The notes beneath the pieces are model-generated. The model made no database searches and was not told the origin of the DNA. It was given only the letters and a program-made list of their open reading frames with translations. A stretch of DNA of 64,000 nucleotides from Brevundimonas sp. GTDB lineage: Bacteria; Pseudomonadota; Alphaproteobacteria; Caulobacterales; Caulobacteraceae. Below, in pieces: positions 49,510 to 60,080 of this stretch (positions are counted from its first letter, which is position 1; each line of letters begins with the position of its first letter). Location: the NCBI RefSeq assembly GCF_029946145.1, contig NZ_JAQSDY010000027.1:496001-560000 (forward strand). Direction: 5' to 3'. A program made the translations under genes and the position numbers.

Positions 49510-49627
49510 AGTGGCTAGTGGCTAGTGGCTAGTCGAGACTCGTAGGGCATAGGCGGCTCCTTGGCGACGGGTTGCAACGCCACAGGCGCTTCGACACTCA
49601 ATCACTAGCCACTAGCCACTAGCCACT
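49510..49627. repeat. Palindrome with 24-bp arms of iterated 7-mer AGTGGCT
   Basis: AGTGGCTAGTGGCTAGTGGCTAGT (49510-49533) and exact reverse complement ACTAGCCACTAGCCACTAGCCACT (49604-49627). Confidence 0.92.
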
Positions 49628-49631
49628 CTCC

Positions 49632-50291
49632 TCACTGCATCAACGGCGCATCGCCCTCGCCGTCGCTGGCGGCGTCGATCGTCAGCAGCGCCGTCAGGAC
49701 CGAGGAGCGGTCGGTCAGGCTGACCGCCTCCAGCAGGGCCTGTTTCTCGGCCGGCTCGAACGGCAGGGCCATCGACAGGCTGTTGATCAGGGCCTCGGGC
49801 GGGGCCGTTTCGGCGGTGTCCCAGTCGATGTCGAGACCGCGCGTCTCCAGATAGGCGCGCAGGGCGTCCAGCAGGCCGTCGCGGTCCAGGCCTATGTCGT
49901 CCACGGGCGGGGCGCTGAGATCGTTCTCGAACGGGGCGAAGTCGGCGCGGATCTGGCGATAGGGCGTCTGGGCCGGCAGCTCGCTGGACAGACGGAAACG
50001 GGCGCAGCCGGTCAGGGTGATCAGATACCGGCCGTCCGACGTCTCGGCGAAACTGGTGATCCGCCCGGCGCAGCCGACGGGCGACAGGTTGGGCAGGCGG
50101 GCCGAGCCGGCCTGGGGCTGGAGCATGCCGATGATGCGGTCGCCGGCCATCGCATCATCGATCATGTTCAGATAGCGCGGCTCGAAGATGTTCAGCGGCA
50201 GCTGGCCGCGCGGCAGCAGGATGGCGCCCGGCAGCGGGAACACAGGGATGACCTGCGGCAGGTCGGCGGCCTTCACATATCCCTGCGCCAC
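49632..50291 (-). CDS. LON peptidase substrate-binding domain protein
   Basis: LPQVIPVFPLPGAILLPRGQLPLNIFEPRYLNMIDDAMAGDRIIGMLQP. Confidence 0.92.
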   Translation of the reverse strand: MAQGYVKAADLPQVIPVFPLPGAILLPRGQLPLNIFEPRYLNMIDDAMAGDRIIGMLQPQAGSARLPNLSPVGCAGRITSFAETSDGRYLITLTGCARFRLSSELPAQTPYRQIRADFAPFENDLSAPPVDDIGLDRDGLLDALRAYLETRGLDIDWDTAETAPPEALINSLSMALPFEPAEKQALLEAVSLTDRSSVLTALLTIDAASDGEGDAPLMQ

Positions 50292-50300
50292 CCCGGCCTC

Positions 50301-51197
50301 CTATGCGAACAGAATGGAGGACAGACGGCGGCGCCCGTCCCGCGCGATGTCGGACGCCCCGCCGGCGGCGTCGAAGACGACCAGCAGTTGCTTGCGCGCG
50401 GCCTGATCGTTCCATTCCCGGTCGGCGGCGACGATGGCCAGCAGGCTGTCGACCGCGCCCTTCAGATCGCCGGCGGACGCCTGTGCCAGCGACAGGTCGT
50501 AACGGGCCTGATGGTCGGCGGGGGTGGCGGCGACCCGGGCTTCCAGTTCGGACGCGGCGCCGGTCGGGGCGGCCGAGGCGAGCGCCAGCTGGGCGCGCAC
50601 GCTCTGGACGGTCGGCTCCTTCGAGTCCTGCGGGGCCATGGCGATGGTCTGGCGGGCCTGGTCCGTGTCCCCGTCGGCCAGATAGACGCGGGCCATGCCG
50701 GCGATGGCCTTTTCATTGGCCGGCTCCAGCGTCAGCAACTGGGCGAAGGCCTGGGCCGCGCCGCCGAGGTCGTTCAGCGACAGGGATTCCTCGCCCAGCG
50801 ACAACAGCTGTTCGATGTCGGAGTTGGCGCTCGTGCCGCCGGTCAGCTTGTCGATGAAGGCCTTGAGCTGGCTGTCCGGCACGGCGCCCTGGAAGCCGTC
50901 GACGGGCTGGCCGTTGACGAAGGCGTAGACGGTGGGGATCGACTGGACGCGCAGCTGGCCCGCATAGGCCGGGTTCTTGTCGACGTCGATCTTGACCAGT
51001 TTCACGGCCCCGCCGGCGGCGCGGACGGCCTTCTCGATCATCGGCGTCAGGGTGCGGCACGGTCCGCACCAGGTGGCCCAGAAGTCGACCAGCACGGGCT
51101 GGGTCTTCGAGGCTTCGATGACGTCGGCCATGAAGCCGGCGTCCGAGCCGTCCTTGATCAGGTCGTCAGGGAGGGTGGTTGGGTCGGCGAGGCTCAT
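50301..51197 (-). CDS. Thioredoxin with C-terminal tetratricopeptide region (CnoX/YbbN-like)
   Basis: TQPVLVDFWATWCGPCRTLTPMIEKAV; C-terminal ANEKAIAGMARVYLADGDTDQARQTI. Start at 51197. Confidence 0.92.
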   Translation of the reverse strand: MSLADPTTLPDDLIKDGSDAGFMADVIEASKTQPVLVDFWATWCGPCRTLTPMIEKAVRAAGGAVKLVKIDVDKNPAYAGQLRVQSIPTVYAFVNGQPVDGFQGAVPDSQLKAFIDKLTGGTSANSDIEQLLSLGEESLSLNDLGGAAQAFAQLLTLEPANEKAIAGMARVYLADGDTDQARQTIAMAPQDSKEPTVQSVRAQLALASAAPTGAASELEARVAATPADHQARYDLSLAQASAGDLKGAVDSLLAIVAADREWNDQAARKQLLVVFDAAGGASDIARDGRRRLSSILFA

Positions 51198-51289
51198 GGT
51201 CGTCCTTCGGGGGTCGGTCCTGTGGTCGGAAAGGCGTAACGCGGCAGTCCCCAGATGGTCGCGGCGACCCTTCGTCTCAAGGGACAGGA

Positions 51290-53098
51290 TCAGGAAGGAT
51301 CGCCCCCCGCGCCGGCGGGGCTCAGCTTCCAGCGGATCTTGGTTTCGGAATCGGTGCGGGCCGAGCCGCGCACGACGATCTGCAGCGACCGCCGGGTCAG
51401 GCCATCGTCGATATGGACCGAGGGCTCGATGGCCACGTCGGGCCCGTCGGTGCGGAACCACCAGCCCCGGCCCGAATGGCCGCGCAGCAGGATGGAGCGG
51501 CGATCGCGGGCCAGCGAGGCCTGGACGCCGGGCTCCAGCTGGAAGCGCACGGCATAGGGGGCGGCGATGGCGCGGATCACCTCCTTCTGGCCGGGGGCGG
51601 GGTGCAGCCGCTCCTCGGCGCGCAGTTCGTCGAGACGCTGGTCCAGATACAGGCGGCGCTGATGCAGCAGGCCGTAGTCGTGGACCCAGCCGTCGTGCTC
51701 GACCTCCAGCCAGACCGCGCCCTCGCCGTCGCGCTGGTCGACGGCGAAGTGAAGCGGCCGGCCGACCAGGCGGTGGTCCAGAAGTTCACCGCGCCAGCCG
51801 CCCAGGGGTTCTCCGGTCGAGCCGTCGCCGAGGGTCAGGGTCGAATGGCCGGGGGCGAGGCGCAGGCCCTGGCGGTCGGCGGCGCGCGGGGTCCAGCCGC
51901 AACCGGTGACGATCCGGTCCTTGCCGCAGACGATCTCCAGCGCCATCGGCTGGGCGCAGGCGGCGGCGGACCAGGCGCCGCGCGCGGGGCTGGCGATATC
52001 GGCGGCGATGGTCAGCAGGGGACTGCGGATGCGGGCGACGCCGCCGACGGTCCCGCCCGGAGCCTCGGCGTGGACGTCGTCGTGGGCGCGCCCGGCCGCG
52101 ACCCGGGCGGCGGTCGAGGGACCTCCGCCCTGCATGGTGATCAGCCGGCCGTCGGGCAGGTTCTGCAGGCGCAGGGCGTGGGTCAGGCGCCGGATCGCGG
52201 ACCGCACGACGTCGGGCGTGGCTTCCGAGACCTGCGACAGGGCGTCGTCCAGCGTCAGCAGATCGAGCAGCAGTTCGAGACCGGCCTCCGGGCTGCGGCT
52301 GGCGTGGCCGCCGTCGGGCGCGACCGTGCGGTCCAGGGCGCCGGGCAGGCCGCGCAGGGCCGGGCGCCGCAGGGAGACGCCCGGGGCGCCGGCGAGGGCG
52401 CAGCCGGCGATGGCGGCGGCGGTCAGGCGTTCGGCCTTGCCCACCAGACCGCCGGGCGGGCGCAGCAGCTGGCGGCCCTGACGGCCGAGGATGTCGGCCA
52501 GCCTGAGCCGTTCGGCCTCGGTCGCCACCTGTCCCATACGTCGGGCGGCGCAGGCCAGATGACAGGTCCGGCGCGCCAGAATTTCCGGACCCCAGGCGAA
52601 GGGCGACCAGCGGGCGAAGGCGTCGGCCCATGCCAAGGTCAGCCGCACCGCCTCGCGCGCGCCGCGCTCGCCCTGCAGCATCAGCGACGGCAGCCAGGCG
52701 AAGCTGTGCAGCTCGACGGCGAAGGCGCGGGTCGGACTGGGCCGGTTCCACGGATCGTCGGGCGCGGCGGCCTCGAGGCTGGATCCGGCGAGAGTGAATT
52801 TGCCGCCGAGGACGATCTTGCCCTGGGCCGGATCGACGGGGCGGAAATCGCGCGGGGTGGCGGCGAAGCCCTGGGCCGGGCGGCCCTTCAGGGTCAGGCT
52901 GTAGCCGGGCAGGCCGTAGAGTTCGATCCACAGCTGGCGGGTCAGCAGCCGGCCGATGACGGCGGGCCACAGGCCGGGCCCGCTCGACACGCCGGTGGTC
53001 CTGACCGGCGTGCGCATCGGGGCGCCGCGCAGGCCGGGGATTTCTCCGGGCGCGGGACCGTCGGCTTCAGGACGGGCGAAGGGACCGGGAGGACTCAC
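51290..53098 (-). CDS. Heparinase II/III family protein
   Basis: 602 aa; FLNLAGEARDL-like core divergent, but ARGWSPFAWGPEILARRTCHLACAAR, GGHASRSPEAGLELLLDLLTLDDAL, RMQGGGPS..., HDGWVHDYGLLHQRRLYLDQRLDELRAEERLHP. Confidence 0.85.
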   Translation of the reverse strand: MSPPGPFARPEADGPAPGEIPGLRGAPMRTPVRTTGVSSGPGLWPAVIGRLLTRQLWIELYGLPGYSLTLKGRPAQGFAATPRDFRPVDPAQGKIVLGGKFTLAGSSLEAAAPDDPWNRPSPTRAFAVELHSFAWLPSLMLQGERGAREAVRLTLAWADAFARWSPFAWGPEILARRTCHLACAARRMGQVATEAERLRLADILGRQGRQLLRPPGGLVGKAERLTAAAIAGCALAGAPGVSLRRPALRGLPGALDRTVAPDGGHASRSPEAGLELLLDLLTLDDALSQVSEATPDVVRSAIRRLTHALRLQNLPDGRLITMQGGGPSTAARVAAGRAHDDVHAEAPGGTVGGVARIRSPLLTIAADIASPARGAWSAAACAQPMALEIVCGKDRIVTGCGWTPRAADRQGLRLAPGHSTLTLGDGSTGEPLGGWRGELLDHRLVGRPLHFAVDQRDGEGAVWLEVEHDGWVHDYGLLHQRRLYLDQRLDELRAEERLHPAPGQKEVIRAIAAPYAVRFQLEPGVQASLARDRRSILLRGHSGRGWWFRTDGPDVAIEPSVHIDDGLTRRSLQIVVRGSARTDSETKIRWKLSPAGAGGDPS

Positions 53099-53754
53099 GC
53101 TGCCTTCAGCGCCTGGATATTGGCGGCGTAGGCCGAGGGGCCGCCCCGGAACACGGCCGTGCCGGCGACCAGGGCGTCGGCTCCGGCGGCGACGCAGGCG
53201 CCGGCGTTTGCGGCGGTGACCCCGCCGTCGACCTGCAGGTGCGCCTTCGATCCGGCGGCGTCGAGCAGGGCGCGGGTCCGCTCGATCTTGCGCAGGGTGG
53301 CGTCGATGAAGGACTGGCCGCCGAAGCCGGGATTGACCGACATCAGCAGCACCAGATCGACCAGGTCGATGACGTCTTCCAGCACGCCGAGGGGGGTGCC
53401 CGGGTTCAGCACAACGCCGGCCTTCGCCCCCAGCTGGCGGATCCGGCCCAGCGTCCGGTGCAGATGCGGCCCGCTTTCAGGATGGACCGTCAGAATGTCG
53501 GCGCCGGCCTCGCGATAGGCCTCCAGCCAGGGATCGACCGGGGCGACCATCAGGTGCACGTCGAACGGCAGGGCGGTGTGGGGGCGCAGGGCCTTCACCA
53601 CATCCGGGCCGATGGTGATGTTGGGCACGAAATGGCCATCCATCACGTCGACGTGGATCCAGTCGGCGCCCGCGGCGTCGAGCGCTCGGACCTCCTCGCC
53701 CAGACGGGCGAAGTCGCTGGCGAGGATCGAGGGGCAGATCAGGGGCGCGGCCAT
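53095..53754 (-). CDS. rpe: Ribulose-phosphate 3-epimerase
   Basis: PLICPSILASDFARLGEEVRALDAAGADWIHVDVMDGHFVPNITIGPDVVKALR. Start at 53754. Confidence 0.97.
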   Translation of the reverse strand: MAAPLICPSILASDFARLGEEVRALDAAGADWIHVDVMDGHFVPNITIGPDVVKALRPHTALPFDVHLMVAPVDPWLEAYREAGADILTVHPESGPHLHRTLGRIRQLGAKAGVVLNPGTPLGVLEDVIDLVDLVLLMSVNPGFGGQSFIDATLRKIERTRALLDAAGSKAHLQVDGGVTAANAGACVAAGADALVAGTAVFRGGPSAYAANIQALKAA

Positions 53755-53856
53755 GTCAGCGGGGATAAGGCGGGTCGAGGGCGGGAGCAAGGCGCGGCTT
53801 GGGTTTCGGCCGGCCCGGCGCTACACGGTTCGGTCATCGCCGTTTGGAGGACCGTC

Positions 53857-54321
53857 ATGAGCGAGCATCTGGCCACCATCGAATGGAGCCGTGGCGACCA
53901 GCCGTTCCTCGATAAGCGCTACGCCCGCGCCCATGACTGGCGTTTTGACGGCGGGGCGCTGGTGCGCGGGTCCTCGGCGCCGTCCGACCTCGTGCCGCCG
54001 CCGCTGTCGGATCCGGCCGCGGTCGATCCTGAGGAGGCCCTCGTGGCGGCGCTGTCGAGCTGCCACATGCTGTTCTTCCTCGCCTTCGCGGCCAAGGAAG
54101 GGTTTCTCATCGACGCCTACCGGGACGAGGCTATCGGCGTCCTGGGCCGGGACGAGCGCGGAAAGACCTCGATCACAGCCGTGACGCTGCGGCCAGCCGT
54201 GACCTTCTCGGGCGCACTGCTGCCGGACGCCGCCGCTATCGATGGCCTGCACCACCGGGCTCACGGGGCTTGCTACATCGCGAATTCGATCCGGGCGGAA
54301 GTCACGATCGAACCGCGCTAG
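53857..54321 (+). CDS. OsmC family protein
   Basis: VDPEEALVAALSSCHMLFFLAFAAKEGFLIDAYRDEAIGVL...HGACYIANSIRAEVTIEPR. Start at 53857. Confidence 0.9.
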   Translation: MSEHLATIEWSRGDQPFLDKRYARAHDWRFDGGALVRGSSAPSDLVPPPLSDPAAVDPEEALVAALSSCHMLFFLAFAAKEGFLIDAYRDEAIGVLGRDERGKTSITAVTLRPAVTFSGALLPDAAAIDGLHHRAHGACYIANSIRAEVTIEPR

Positions 54322-54386
54322 AGCCAGTCAACAGTGTCACCCGGACGCCGCGCAGCGGCGATCCGGGACGCCAGGGCGTTTCCAGC

Positions 54387-55172
54387 TCAGGCGGCGGGGG
54401 CCACGGCCACGTCGTTCAGCAGGGCGACAAACCGCCGCTCTGCCTCGGCCGCCAGCTCGGGATGATAGCGCATCGGCCCGGCCGCCATCGGCTCGTCAAA
54501 GGCGTGGCTGCCCTCGGCGATCCAGGTCTCGACCTCGGCCCCGCAGCGGCGGACCATGTCGTGCACCCGCTCGGCATTGCGAACGGTGGTCAGGTGGTCG
54601 GTGCGCGAAATCACGGCCAGCGTCTTCGGGCAATGCCGCCACGGCCGCATCCGGTTGAAGGCGCCGACGCCGACGTAAGGATAGGCCAGCCAGGCCCCGA
54701 TCACCCCGTCCAGCGAGACGGCGCCGGGGTCCTCGACGCCCAGCATGCGGCGGCCCCGCTGCGAGCTCATCGCCTCCATGATGCCCCAGCCGCCATGGCT
54801 CCAGCCGGCGAGAACGATCTTCGAGGCGTCGACGTCGGGCCGCCGCGAAACGCCGTACAAGGCCGTGAGCACGTCGCCCGCCCGCTGCCAGCCATGCAGC
54901 AGCAGGCCCGTGCAGACCATGGCCATGGCGAACTGACGGCTCCAGCCGCGGGGCGCATAGGAGTCGACGATGACCGCCCGCCAGCCCGCCGCCTTCGCCG
55001 CCTCGGCGTATCGGGGCAGGTGATCGCGCAGGCCTCCGCAGCCGTGGAACAGGATCACCGTCGGGCGCGGCCGGTCGTCGTCGGGGCCGACGACGGTGGC
55101 GTGCGGCTCGAGCATCGACCAGCGCTGGGAGAGAGTCTGCATGGGGCAAGCCTGAAGGGAGGGGGCGTTCAA
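54387..55172 (-). CDS. Alpha/beta hydrolase (dienelactone hydrolase-like)
   Basis: [41 protein letters not shown]...[19 protein letters not shown] (GxSxG). Confidence 0.85.
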   Translation of the reverse strand: MNAPSLQACPMQTLSQRWSMLEPHATVVGPDDDRPRPTVILFHGCGGLRDHLPRYAEAAKAAGWRAVIVDSYAPRGWSRQFAMAMVCTGLLLHGWQRAGDVLTALYGVSRRPDVDASKIVLAGWSHGGWGIMEAMSSQRGRRMLGVEDPGAVSLDGVIGAWLAYPYVGVGAFNRMRPWRHCPKTLAVISRTDHLTTVRNAERVHDMVRRCGAEVETWIAEGSHAFDEPMAAGPMRYHPELAAEAERRFVALLNDVAVAPAA

Positions 55173-55200
55173 ACCGCCGGCAATGGCAGAGGTTCCGCCT

Positions 55201-56805
55201 TCAGTGCCGGAAGACCCGCACCCCCGTAAAGGCCATGGCCACGCCGGCCTCGTCGGCGGCGGCGATGACCTCGTCGTCGCGGATCGAGCCGCCGGGCTGG
55301 ATCACGGCCGTCGCCCCGGCGGCCACCGCTTCCAGCAGGCCGTCGGCGAAGGGGAAGAAGGCTTCGGAGGCGCAGGCGGACCCCTGGGCCAGCGAATGGG
55401 CCAGACCCTTGGCCTCGCCGGCCTCGCGGGCGCGGATGGCGGCGATGCGGGCCGAGTCGCGGCGGTTCATCTGGCCGGCGCCGATGCCGGCTGTCTGGCC
55501 GTCCTTCGCATAGACGATGGCGTTCGATTTCACGTGCTTGGCCACGGTGAAGGCGAACAGCATGTCCTCGATCTCCTGCGGCGTCGGCTCGCGGCGGGTG
55601 ACGATCTTCAGGTCCGCGGCGGTGATGCGGCTGCGGTCGCGCGACTGGACCAGGAAGCCGCCGGCCACCGAGCGGAACACCTCGCCCGCGGCCAGCGGAT
55701 CGGGCAGGCCGTCTGTGAGCAACAGGCGCAGGTTCTTCTTCGCCGCGAAGATGGCCTTCGCCTCGTCGTCGGCGCCGGGGGCGATGACGACCTCGGTGAA
55801 GATGTCGGTGATCAGCTTCGCATCGGCGCCGGACAGCGGCCGGTTGACCGCGACCACGCCGCCGAAGGCCGAAACCGCGTCGCACTCCAGGGCGCGGGCG
55901 TAGGCGGCGGCGAGGTCAGAGCCCACCGCGACGCCGCAGGGGTTGGCGTGTTTGACGATGACGCAGGCCGGGGCCTCGAACTCGGCGACCAGCTCATAGG
56001 CGGCGTCGGCGTCGGCGATATTGTTGTAGCCCAGCTCCTTGCCCTGCAGCTGGCGGGCGTGGGCGACGCCCGGCCGCGTGTCGCCGGTGCGGTAGAAGGC
56101 GCCGGTCTGGTGCGGGTTCTCGCCATAGCGCAGCGTCTGGGCCAGCGAGCCGCTGATCGACTTGCGCGCCGGGGCGGCGTCGCCGACCTGACGGGCGAAC
56201 CAGCCGGAGACGGCGGCGTCATAGGCGGCGGTGCGGGCGAAGGCGCGGGCGGCGAGGCGCTTGCGCAGCTCGAGCGTCGTGGCTCCGTCGGCCTCGAGGG
56301 CCGCCAGCAGTTCGGCGACCGAGGTCCGATCGACGCAGACGGCGACATAGCCGTGGTTCTTGGAGCCTGAACGGATCATGGCCGGGCCGCCGATGTCGAT
56401 GTTCTCGACCACGGCGTCGAAGCCGCCGCCCGACGCCACCGTGGCCTCGAACGGATAGAGATCGACCCAGACGATATCGATGGGGCCGATGTTGTGGGTG
56501 GTCATGGCCTCGGCGTGATCGGCCGCGTCGCGCACGCCCAGCAGGCCGCCGTGCACCACCGGGTGCAGGGTCTTGACCCGGCCGTCCATCATCTCGGGGA
56601 AGCCGGTCAGCTCGGCGACGTCCTTCACCGGCACGCCGAAGCCGGCGATGGCGGCCCGGGTGCCGCCGGTCGAGACCAGTTCGACGCCGAGGCCGTGCAG
56701 GGTGCGGGCTGCGTCCTCCAGCCCGGTCTTGTCGGACAGGGAGATCAGCGCGCGCTGCGGCGCCACGCGGTCCGGCGCGGGGGGAAAGTCGGGAGCGGCG
56801 GGCAT
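55201..56805 (-). CDS. purH: Bifunctional AICAR transformylase/IMP cyclohydrolase
   Basis: [36 protein letters not shown]...[25 protein letters not shown]...[29 protein letters not shown]. Confidence 0.97.
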   Translation of the reverse strand: MPAAPDFPPAPDRVAPQRALISLSDKTGLEDAARTLHGLGVELVSTGGTRAAIAGFGVPVKDVAELTGFPEMMDGRVKTLHPVVHGGLLGVRDAADHAEAMTTHNIGPIDIVWVDLYPFEATVASGGGFDAVVENIDIGGPAMIRSGSKNHGYVAVCVDRTSVAELLAALEADGATTLELRKRLAARAFARTAAYDAAVSGWFARQVGDAAPARKSISGSLAQTLRYGENPHQTGAFYRTGDTRPGVAHARQLQGKELGYNNIADADAAYELVAEFEAPACVIVKHANPCGVAVGSDLAAAYARALECDAVSAFGGVVAVNRPLSGADAKLITDIFTEVVIAPGADDEAKAIFAAKKNLRLLLTDGLPDPLAAGEVFRSVAGGFLVQSRDRSRITAADLKIVTRREPTPQEIEDMLFAFTVAKHVKSNAIVYAKDGQTAGIGAGQMNRRDSARIAAIRAREAGEAKGLAHSLAQGSACASEAFFPFADGLLEAVAAGATAVIQPGGSIRDDEVIAAADEAGVAMAFTGVRVFRH

Positions 56806-56908
56806 GGCGGCGTCCGTATCTGGCGTTGGGGTCGGGGAGACGGGGCGCGTCTAGCACCGGAAGCGCCGCGATAGAACCGTCGGAACAGATCGACGCAAAA
56901 ACACGATC

Positions 56909-56940
56909 GGCCCGGAACGTCCCTGGGGACATTCCGGGCC
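56909..56940 (-). terminator. Strong hairpin terminator downstream of Mn-catalase gene
   Basis: GGCCCGGAACGTCCCTGGGGACATTCCGGGCC; on the minus strand followed by GATCGTGTTTTTG. Confidence 0.82.
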
Positions 56941-56968
56941 TCTCGGGCAGTCTCTTACGCTGGGCGCC

Positions 56969-57865
56969 CTACTCGAGCGGCGTCGTCGATCCGGCCCCCG
57001 GACCCGCGCCCAGATCGGCGCCGGTGATCGGGTTGCTGGCGGGGTCGGAGGCGAGGCGCTCCGACAGGGCGGCGATGGTCTTCTTCTGCGCGGCGTTCAG
57101 CCTGACGCTCGCCGTGCCGTCGCCGCCATCGACGGCCATCTGGTCTTCGCGCTCATCGACGAATTCCCACTGCTCGCCCTCGTTCCAGGGCCCGCGTGCG
57201 TCACCCTCGCCCTGGGACATGTTGTAGTATTTGTCAGCGAAGGCCGGATCGGCGGGGATCTTGCCCGGCGGGAAATTGGGCTCGATCGAATACAGGGCTT
57301 TCTCGAACGACTTCTGGTGCGCGACCTCGCGGGTCATGAGGAAGCCGAGCGCCTCCTTGATGCCCGGGTCGTCGGTCACGTTGATGAGCCGCTCATAGAC
57401 GATCTTGGCCCGCGACTCGGCGGCGATGTTGGAGCGCAGGTCGCAGGCCGGGTCGCCGATCGAGTCGATATAGGCGGCCGTCCACGGCACGCCCGCCGAG
57501 TTCACCAGCGCCGGTCCTCCACCGTACAGGATCGAGGTCGTGTGGCTTTCGCCCTGGTTGTTCAGCGACATGTAGAGCTCGGCCTCGGTCTTCGACGCTT
57601 CGGCCAGTTCGCCCTTGGCGCCGCGGTTCAGCATGGAGACGATCGAGCCGATCACCTCGAGGTGGCTCAGCTCCTCGGTGGCGATGTCTATGAGCATGTC
57701 CTTGCGGCCCGGGTCCTCTTCCGCCAACGCCTGGGTGAAGTAGCGCATGGCCGCCGCCAGCTCCCCCTGCGGGCCGCCGAACTGCTCCAGCAACAGCGTC
57801 GCCAGCCCCGGGTTGGGCTCCGCAACCCTGACAGTATACATCAAGCGCTTGTTGTGCATGAACAT
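56969..57865 (-). CDS. Manganese catalase family protein
   Basis: MFMHNKRLMYTVRVAEPNPGLATLLLEQFGGPQGELAAAMRYFTQA...DMLIDIATEELSHLEVIGSIV...EALGFLMTREVAHQKSFEKALYSIEPNFPPGK. Confidence 0.93.
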   Translation of the reverse strand: MFMHNKRLMYTVRVAEPNPGLATLLLEQFGGPQGELAAAMRYFTQALAEEDPGRKDMLIDIATEELSHLEVIGSIVSMLNRGAKGELAEASKTEAELYMSLNNQGESHTTSILYGGGPALVNSAGVPWTAAYIDSIGDPACDLRSNIAAESRAKIVYERLINVTDDPGIKEALGFLMTREVAHQKSFEKALYSIEPNFPPGKIPADPAFADKYYNMSQGEGDARGPWNEGEQWEFVDEREDQMAVDGGDGTASVRLNAAQKKTIAALSERLASDPASNPITGADLGAGPGAGSTTPLE

Positions 57866-58031
57866 GACGAGAATTCCTGACAAATGATCCGATGGGACCA
57901 CAAGCTTTCGCCGCCCATTCAGTTCCTATGACAAGTTTCCGACACAGCCGGTCAGGGTCGGTATTTCAACCTCTACAGTAAAGCGTCGCCGAAGCTTCAG
58001 CATAAGGGGTGAGGCGTCACTGATTCCGGCG

Positions 58032-58559
58032 TCAGCCCTCCAGCCGGCTGAAATCCACCACCATCGGCTCCCGCCCGATCAGCGACAGGAAGCGCCGGAA
58101 ATCCGCCTGCGCCAGCGCCATCGTGGCCGTATTGGTCAGCGGGTGGAAGTTGACGATCTCCGCGTCCCACAGCGCCTTGTCGAGCACGAAGGCGACGCGC
58201 CGGTCCGGGTCGTTGATCAGGGCCAGCGCCGTGACCGAGCCGCCGCGCACGCCCAAGGTCTCATACAGCAGGACCTCATTGCCGAACGACAGCCGGTCCG
58301 AGCCCATCGTCCGATGCGCCCGTTTCAGGTCGACCACCGTGTCCTGGCGCGCCGAAATCAGCCACAGCCGGCCCTTCTTGTCCTTCAGGAACAGGTTCTT
58401 GGTGTGGGCGCCGGGCAGGGCGGCCTTGAGCGCCTGACCCTCCTCGACGCGGAAGACGGCCGGGTGGTCGTGCGTCGTCGAGGCGATCCCCTGCTCCTTC
58501 ATCCAGCCGAGCAGGCGGTCGCGGTCGTAAGCGGGCGGCGTCGGCTTGTGTTCGGTCAT
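58032..58559 (-). CDS. Prolyl-tRNA synthetase associated domain protein (YbaK/ProX type)
   Basis: [51 protein letters not shown]. Confidence 0.92.
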   Translation of the reverse strand: MTEHKPTPPAYDRDRLLGWMKEQGIASTTHDHPAVFRVEEGQALKAALPGAHTKNLFLKDKKGRLWLISARQDTVVDLKRAHRTMGSDRLSFGNEVLLYETLGVRGGSVTALALINDPDRRVAFVLDKALWDAEIVNFHPLTNTATMALAQADFRRFLSLIGREPMVVDFSRLEG

Positions 58560-58611
58560 ACGGCTTCGCTAGGGATAGGGACGTCCCCTCGATACCGCCC
58601 GGAGGCTCCCT

Positions 58612-59352
58612 GTGGAACTCGAATGCTATCCGATGACGCAAACGCCGCCGGACCTGGTGCCCGGCCGGCAGTCGCGCAACTGGATGGACGCCTTCGCCAG
58701 CCGGCACCCCTATCGCTGCCTGCCGCTGACCATGGCCAACACCACGGGCTGGGAGATCCTGTGTCCCCTGACCTTCACCGCCGAATGGAACGGCGGGCCC
58801 AGCCAGGCCGACATCGTCATCACGCCGGAGCGGCCGAACGCGGACCTGACGCATGTGGTGACCTCGCACTTCTCGCGTGGGGTCCTGACCATGCATCCGC
58901 AATATCTGTTCCGCACGCCGCCGGGCTGGGGCCTGCTGGCGGGCGGTTCGCCCAACCATCTGAAGGACGGCATCCAGCCGCTGGTCGGTCTGATCGAAAC
59001 CGACTGGCTGCCCTTCCCCTTCACCATGAACTGGCTGTTCACCCGGCCGGGCAAGGTGAAGTTCGAAAAGGGCGAACCCTTCTGCTTCATCACCCCGATC
59101 GAGCACCGCAAGGTCGAGACCATGCAGCCGGTGATCCGGTCGCTGGAGTCCAATCCGGTCATGCACGGCCAGTTCGAGGCGTGGAACCGCGCCCGCACCG
59201 ACTTCAACAAGCGTCTGGCCTCGGGCGACCCGGACGCGGCCAAGGAGGCGTGGCAGCGCTATTATTTCAAGGGCGAGATTCCCGAGGATCTGGGCACGGC
59301 GCCCGAAACCCACGTCAACAAGCGCCGGCTCAAGTCGCCGCGCGTGGGCTGA
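58612..59352 (+). CDS. DUF6065 family protein
   Basis: MELECYPMTQTPPDLVPGRQSRNWMDAFASRHPYRCLPLTMANTTGWEILCPLTFTAEWNGG; family name from memory. Confidence 0.75.
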   Translation: MELECYPMTQTPPDLVPGRQSRNWMDAFASRHPYRCLPLTMANTTGWEILCPLTFTAEWNGGPSQADIVITPERPNADLTHVVTSHFSRGVLTMHPQYLFRTPPGWGLLAGGSPNHLKDGIQPLVGLIETDWLPFPFTMNWLFTRPGKVKFEKGEPFCFITPIEHRKVETMQPVIRSLESNPVMHGQFEAWNRARTDFNKRLASGDPDAAKEAWQRYYFKGEIPEDLGTAPETHVNKRRLKSPRVG

Positions 59353-59355
59353 AGG

Positions 59356-59443
59356 AGTGGCTAGTGGCTAGTGGCTAGTGAGGTGCACCACAGCATTGCA
59401 CGACCCACGAATCGCCAGCCAACAATCACTAGCCACTAGCCAC
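59356..59443. repeat. Second palindrome of iterated 7-mer AGTGGCT (24-nt left arm, 16-nt right arm)
   Basis: AGTGGCTAGTGGCTAGTGGCTAGT (59356-59379) and ACTAGCCACTAGCCAC (59428-59443). Confidence 0.9.
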
Positions 59444-59998
59444 CTACATGGGCCGGGTGACGCGCGGACCGAGGTTGGAGATGACCTCGCGGGCGTCGAA
59501 GGCGTTGGGGTCGCCGGCCGGCTTGGCGCCGCGGCCCATGACGATCTCGGCCGAGGCCTCGTAGCGGTCGATCTCGCGCACGTCGAAATCGCGGCTGCCC
59601 CAGAAGGGATCGCCCCACGGGCTCCAGTAGCCGCGGCGGTAATAGCGCCACGACGGACCCCAGTAGGGGCCGTACCGGTCGTAGTAGAAGGGATCGGGCG
59701 TGGCCTGCAGGCGCACGTCGCGGTCGGTGGCGCGGTTGACCGTGGCGAACCAGTCATAGCCGTTCTCGGCGGTGACCTCGGCGGCCCGCAGCAGCAGGGC
59801 CATCTCGACCTGGTCGCGCGAGGTGACGGAATTGCCCGAGAAGCTGACGCGGTATCGGTCGGCGTCGACGCGCTGTTCGGAATAGCCGTAACGGCTGCCC
59901 TGGCCGGCGGGACCGTAGGGGGTGGCCGTGGCGCAGGCGGACAGGGCGAGAGCCGCCGTCGCCGCCAGAAGCGCGGACCTGAGGAACCGATGTCTCAT
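59444..59998 (-). CDS. DUF4136-like lipoprotein
   Basis: MRHRFLRSALLAATAALALSACATATPYGPAGQGSRYGYSEQRVDADRYRVSFSGNSVTSRDQVEMALLLRAAEVTAENGYDWF. Start at 59998. Confidence 0.78.
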   Translation of the reverse strand: MRHRFLRSALLAATAALALSACATATPYGPAGQGSRYGYSEQRVDADRYRVSFSGNSVTSRDQVEMALLLRAAEVTAENGYDWFATVNRATDRDVRLQATPDPFYYDRYGPYWGPSWRYYRRGYWSPWGDPFWGSRDFDVREIDRYEASAEIVMGRGAKPAGDPNAFDAREVISNLGPRVTRPM

Positions 59999-60080
59999 GG
60001 GAACTCTCCTTGACGCGACATGACGCGCCCTGCCTGCTGAACGGGACATGAACGGCGTCGTTCCGTTCTGACACAAACCC

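Noticed and set aside
49510-49627. CRISPR array (short regular repeats)
   Set aside because: Repeats are 7-bp head-to-tail units arranged as one inverted pair, without 20-40 bp repeats, spacers or cas genes.
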